Assembly (NCBI GenBank): GCA_020047885.1
Contig: JAIFNF010000265.1
Span: 1 to 8,468, forward strand
From: Gammaproteobacteria bacterium
GTDB taxonomy: Bacteria > Pseudomonadota > Gammaproteobacteria > Competibacterales > Competibacteraceae
Direction: 5' to 3'
DNA length: 8,468 nt
The notes below the pieces were generated by a model. The model was not told where the DNA came from. It made no database searches and saw nothing but the letters and a program-made list of their open reading frames with translations. The position numbers and the translations under genes were made by a program. Position 1 is the stretch's first letter. Each line of letters opens with the position of its first letter. Positions 6,727 to 8,468 of this stretch are shown in pieces.

Positions 6727-8468
6727 ATGAAAAAATCTACGATGGCTGTTTGGCCTGGTCGGCCTTATCCGTTGGGCGCGACCTGGGATGGCGAAGGCGT
6801 CAACTTCTCGCTGTTCTCGGAACATGCGGAACAGGTGTTGTTGTGCCTGTTTGATGCCCGGGGTCGCCATGAAATTGAACAAATTCCGCTGCGGGAGCGC
6901 ACGGGTCCAATCTGGCATGGTTATTTACCGGATGTGCGGCCGGGTCTGCAATACGGTTATCGGGTGCAGGGGCCTTATCGGCCTGAAGAAGGGCATCGTT
7001 TCAACGCCCACAAGTTGCTCCTGGATCCCTACGCCAAGGCTATTGTCGGGCAGATTCAATGGAGCGATGCCCAGTTCGGCTATCGAATCGGCGGGCGTGC
7101 TGAGGATTTGAGTTTTAACACTCGCAACAGCGCTCCAGGAATGCCGCGCTGTCAGGTGGTGGATAGCGCGTTTGTCTGGGGCGATGATCGTCACCCGCAC
7201 GTTCCTTGGCATGACACGCTGCTTTATGAAGTGCATGTGCGCGGCTTTACGATGCGTCATCGTGAGATACCGCCGAATTTGCGCGGGACGTATGCCGGTT
7301 TGGCCAGCAGTCCGGTGATTGACTATCTGAAAGCGCTAGGGGTGACCGCGGTCGAATTATTGCCGATCCAGTATTTTGTGGATGAGCGTCATTTACTGGA
7401 TCGGGGTTTGCGCAATTACTGGGGTTATAGTCCGCTTGGTTATTTCGCCCCCGACCCCCGCTATGCTGCTACCGATAATTCGGTGGCGGAATTCAAAAGT
7501 ATGGTTAAAACGCTGCATTCCGCGGGTATCGAGATTATTCTGGATGTGGTTTATAACCATACCGCGGAAGGCAATCAGTTCGGCCCCACGCTGAGTTTCC
7601 GGGGCATTGACAATGCGGCTTATTACCGGCTGCCGCCTGACCATCCACGCTACACGATGGATTATACCGGGTGCGGCAATAGCTTGAATACGGCACATCC
7701 ACGGGTGTTGCAGATGGTGATGGACAGCCTGCGCTACTGGGTGCAGGAGATGCATGTTGATGGCTTCCGGTTTGATCTGGCCGCGGCGTTGGCGCGGGAT
7801 GTCAACGGTGTCATCGATCAGGCTGGGACGTTTATGGACGTGATTTTACAGGATCCGGTTCTGTCCCAGATCAAGTTGATTGCCGAGCCGTGGGATGTGG
7901 GCGAGGGTGGTTATCAGGTCGGTCAATTCCCGGCAGGTTGGAGTGAGTGGAATGGCAAGTATCGGGATGTGGTGCGCGATTACTGGCGGGGTGAAGGCGG
8001 GTTAATTGGCGATATGGCGTACCGCTTGACCGGATCGGCAGATCTGTATGAACAGAATGGTCGTCGTCCGCACGCCAGCATTAACTTTGTCACCGCCCAT
8101 GACGGTTTTACGCTCTACGATCTGGTGAGTTATAACGAGCGGCATAATGAGGCGAATGGCGAAAATAACCAGGATGGGGAATCGCATAACCGAAGCTGGA
8201 ATTGTGGGGCGGAAGGCGATACGCAGGATCCGGATATTCTGGCGCAACGACTGCATCAGCGCCGTAATTTTTTGACGACGCTGTTGCTGTCCCAAGGCGT
8301 TCCGATGTTATTGGCCGGCGATGAAGTGGGGCGTACTCAGCGTGGTAATAACAATACCTATTGCCAGGACAATGAACTGAACTGGTTTGACTGGGATATT
8401 TCCTGGTTGCCGGAGAATCGGGAGTTGCTGGCGTTTACTCACCGACTGATTCAGCTTCGTCAACGCCA
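6727..8468 (+). CDS. glgX: Glycogen debranching enzyme (GlgX/TreX type, isoamylase-like), 3'-truncated by window edge
   Basis: This GH13_11 enzyme hydrolyses alpha-1,6 branch linkages in glycogen. The frame is open from 6727 to the last base, giving 580 visible residues of an expected 690-720. An N-terminal CBM48-like domain comes first ([20 protein letters not shown], 14-33). The catalytic barrel follows: YEVHVRGFT (167-175), DVVYNHT (273-279), nucleophile Asp350 in VDGFRFDLA, acid/base Glu387 in IAEPWD and Asp459 in [25 protein letters not shown] (467-484) and the long-form [12 protein letters not shown] (491-502) point to GlgX/TreX rather than pullulanase or GlgB. The start is uncertain: ATG at 6727 follows the heptamer repeat directly and has no Shine-Dalgarno, and the next in-frame ATG at 6742 has none either. 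The frame is intact, with no stop or shift. It lies 103 bases after glgC, same strand, probably the same operon. Confidence 0.95.
   Translation, partial: MKKSTMAVWPGRPYPLGATWDGEGVNFSLFSEHAEQVLLCLFDARGRHEIEQIPLRERTGPIWHGYLPDVRPGLQYGYRVQGPYRPEEGHRFNAHKLLLDPYAKAIVGQIQWSDAQFGYRIGGRAEDLSFNTRNSAPGMPRCQVVDSAFVWGDDRHPHVPWHDTLLYEVHVRGFTMRHREIPPNLRGTYAGLASSPVIDYLKALGVTAVELLPIQYFVDERHLLDRGLRNYWGYSPLGYFAPDPRYAATDNSVAEFKSMVKTLHSAGIEIILDVVYNHTAEGNQFGPTLSFRGIDNAAYYRLPPDHPRYTMDYTGCGNSLNTAHPRVLQMVMDSLRYWVQEMHVDGFRFDLAAALARDVNGVIDQAGTFMDVILQDPVLSQIKLIAEPWDVGEGGYQVGQFPAGWSEWNGKYRDVVRDYWRGEGGLIGDMAYRLTGSADLYEQNGRRPHASINFVTAHDGFTLYDLVSYNERHNEANGENNQDGESHNRSWNCGAEGDTQDPDILAQRLHQRRNFLTTLLLSQGVPMLLAGDEVGRTQRGNNNTYCQDNELNWFDWDISWLPENRELLAFTHRLIQLRQR

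Noticed and set aside
6613..6918. Minus-strand open frame of 101 codons covering the heptamer repeat and the glgX 5' end
   Set aside because: Its C-terminal half is the translation of the repeat ([11 protein letters not shown] style) and the rest is antisense to glgX; this is a well-known type of spurious gene call.
1..8468. Search for CRISPR arrays, tRNA/rRNA genes, insertion sequences, toxin-antitoxin or phage genes
   Set aside because: No spaced direct-repeat array, tRNA-like cloverleaf, transposase motif or phage gene was seen; the only repeats are the coding tandem units, the intergenic heptamers and the short leader repeat.

Overview
The window looks like a piece of a Gram-negative, probably proteobacterial (most likely gammaproteobacterial) chromosome of moderately high GC. 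The evidence is a succinylase-route lysine pair (dapD, dapE) close to the familiar proteobacterial forms, clear Shine-Dalgarno sequences on most genes, and an intergenic GGGATTC/GATTCCC heptamer repeat of a kind I recall from several gammaproteobacteria. I cannot name the genus. A polymer-storing organism would fit the glucan genes, but that is inference.

Layout. Positions 1-879 (+) hold the 3' end of an Arg/Pro-rich protein of unknown function, with about four tandem 25-26 residue repeats. It converges, after a 34-base gap, on a minus-strand operon: dapD (2889-2071) followed by dapE (2071-914), which overlap by one base. The two genes encode successive acyl-transfer and hydrolysis enzymes of meso-diaminopimelate/lysine synthesis, although the aminotransferase step (DapC/ArgD) lies between them in the pathway. 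Divergent from dapD, across a 198-base gap with a plausible sigma70-type promoter and a structured leader, is a plus-strand alpha-glucan cluster: glgE (3088-5292), glgC (5391-6623) and the 5' part of a glgX/treX-type debranching enzyme (6727 to the window end, truncated by the window edge).

How the genes work together. GlgC makes ADP-glucose, GlgE extends alpha-1,4-glucans with maltose units from maltose-1-phosphate, and GlgX removes alpha-1,6 branches. The combination suggests storage-glucan turnover in which ADP-glucose may feed maltose-1-phosphate synthesis. The enzymes that would close the pathway (GlgA/GlgM, or TreS plus maltokinase, and GlgB) are not in the window.

Nothing here is a convincingly undescribed system. 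The most noteworthy points are the glgE-glgC-glgX arrangement, the repeat-built inverted structure that abuts the glgX start and leaves it without a Shine-Dalgarno, the long disordered N-terminus on GlgE, the apparent loss of the E. coli-type activator residues in GlgC, and the tandem-repeat protein at the left edge.
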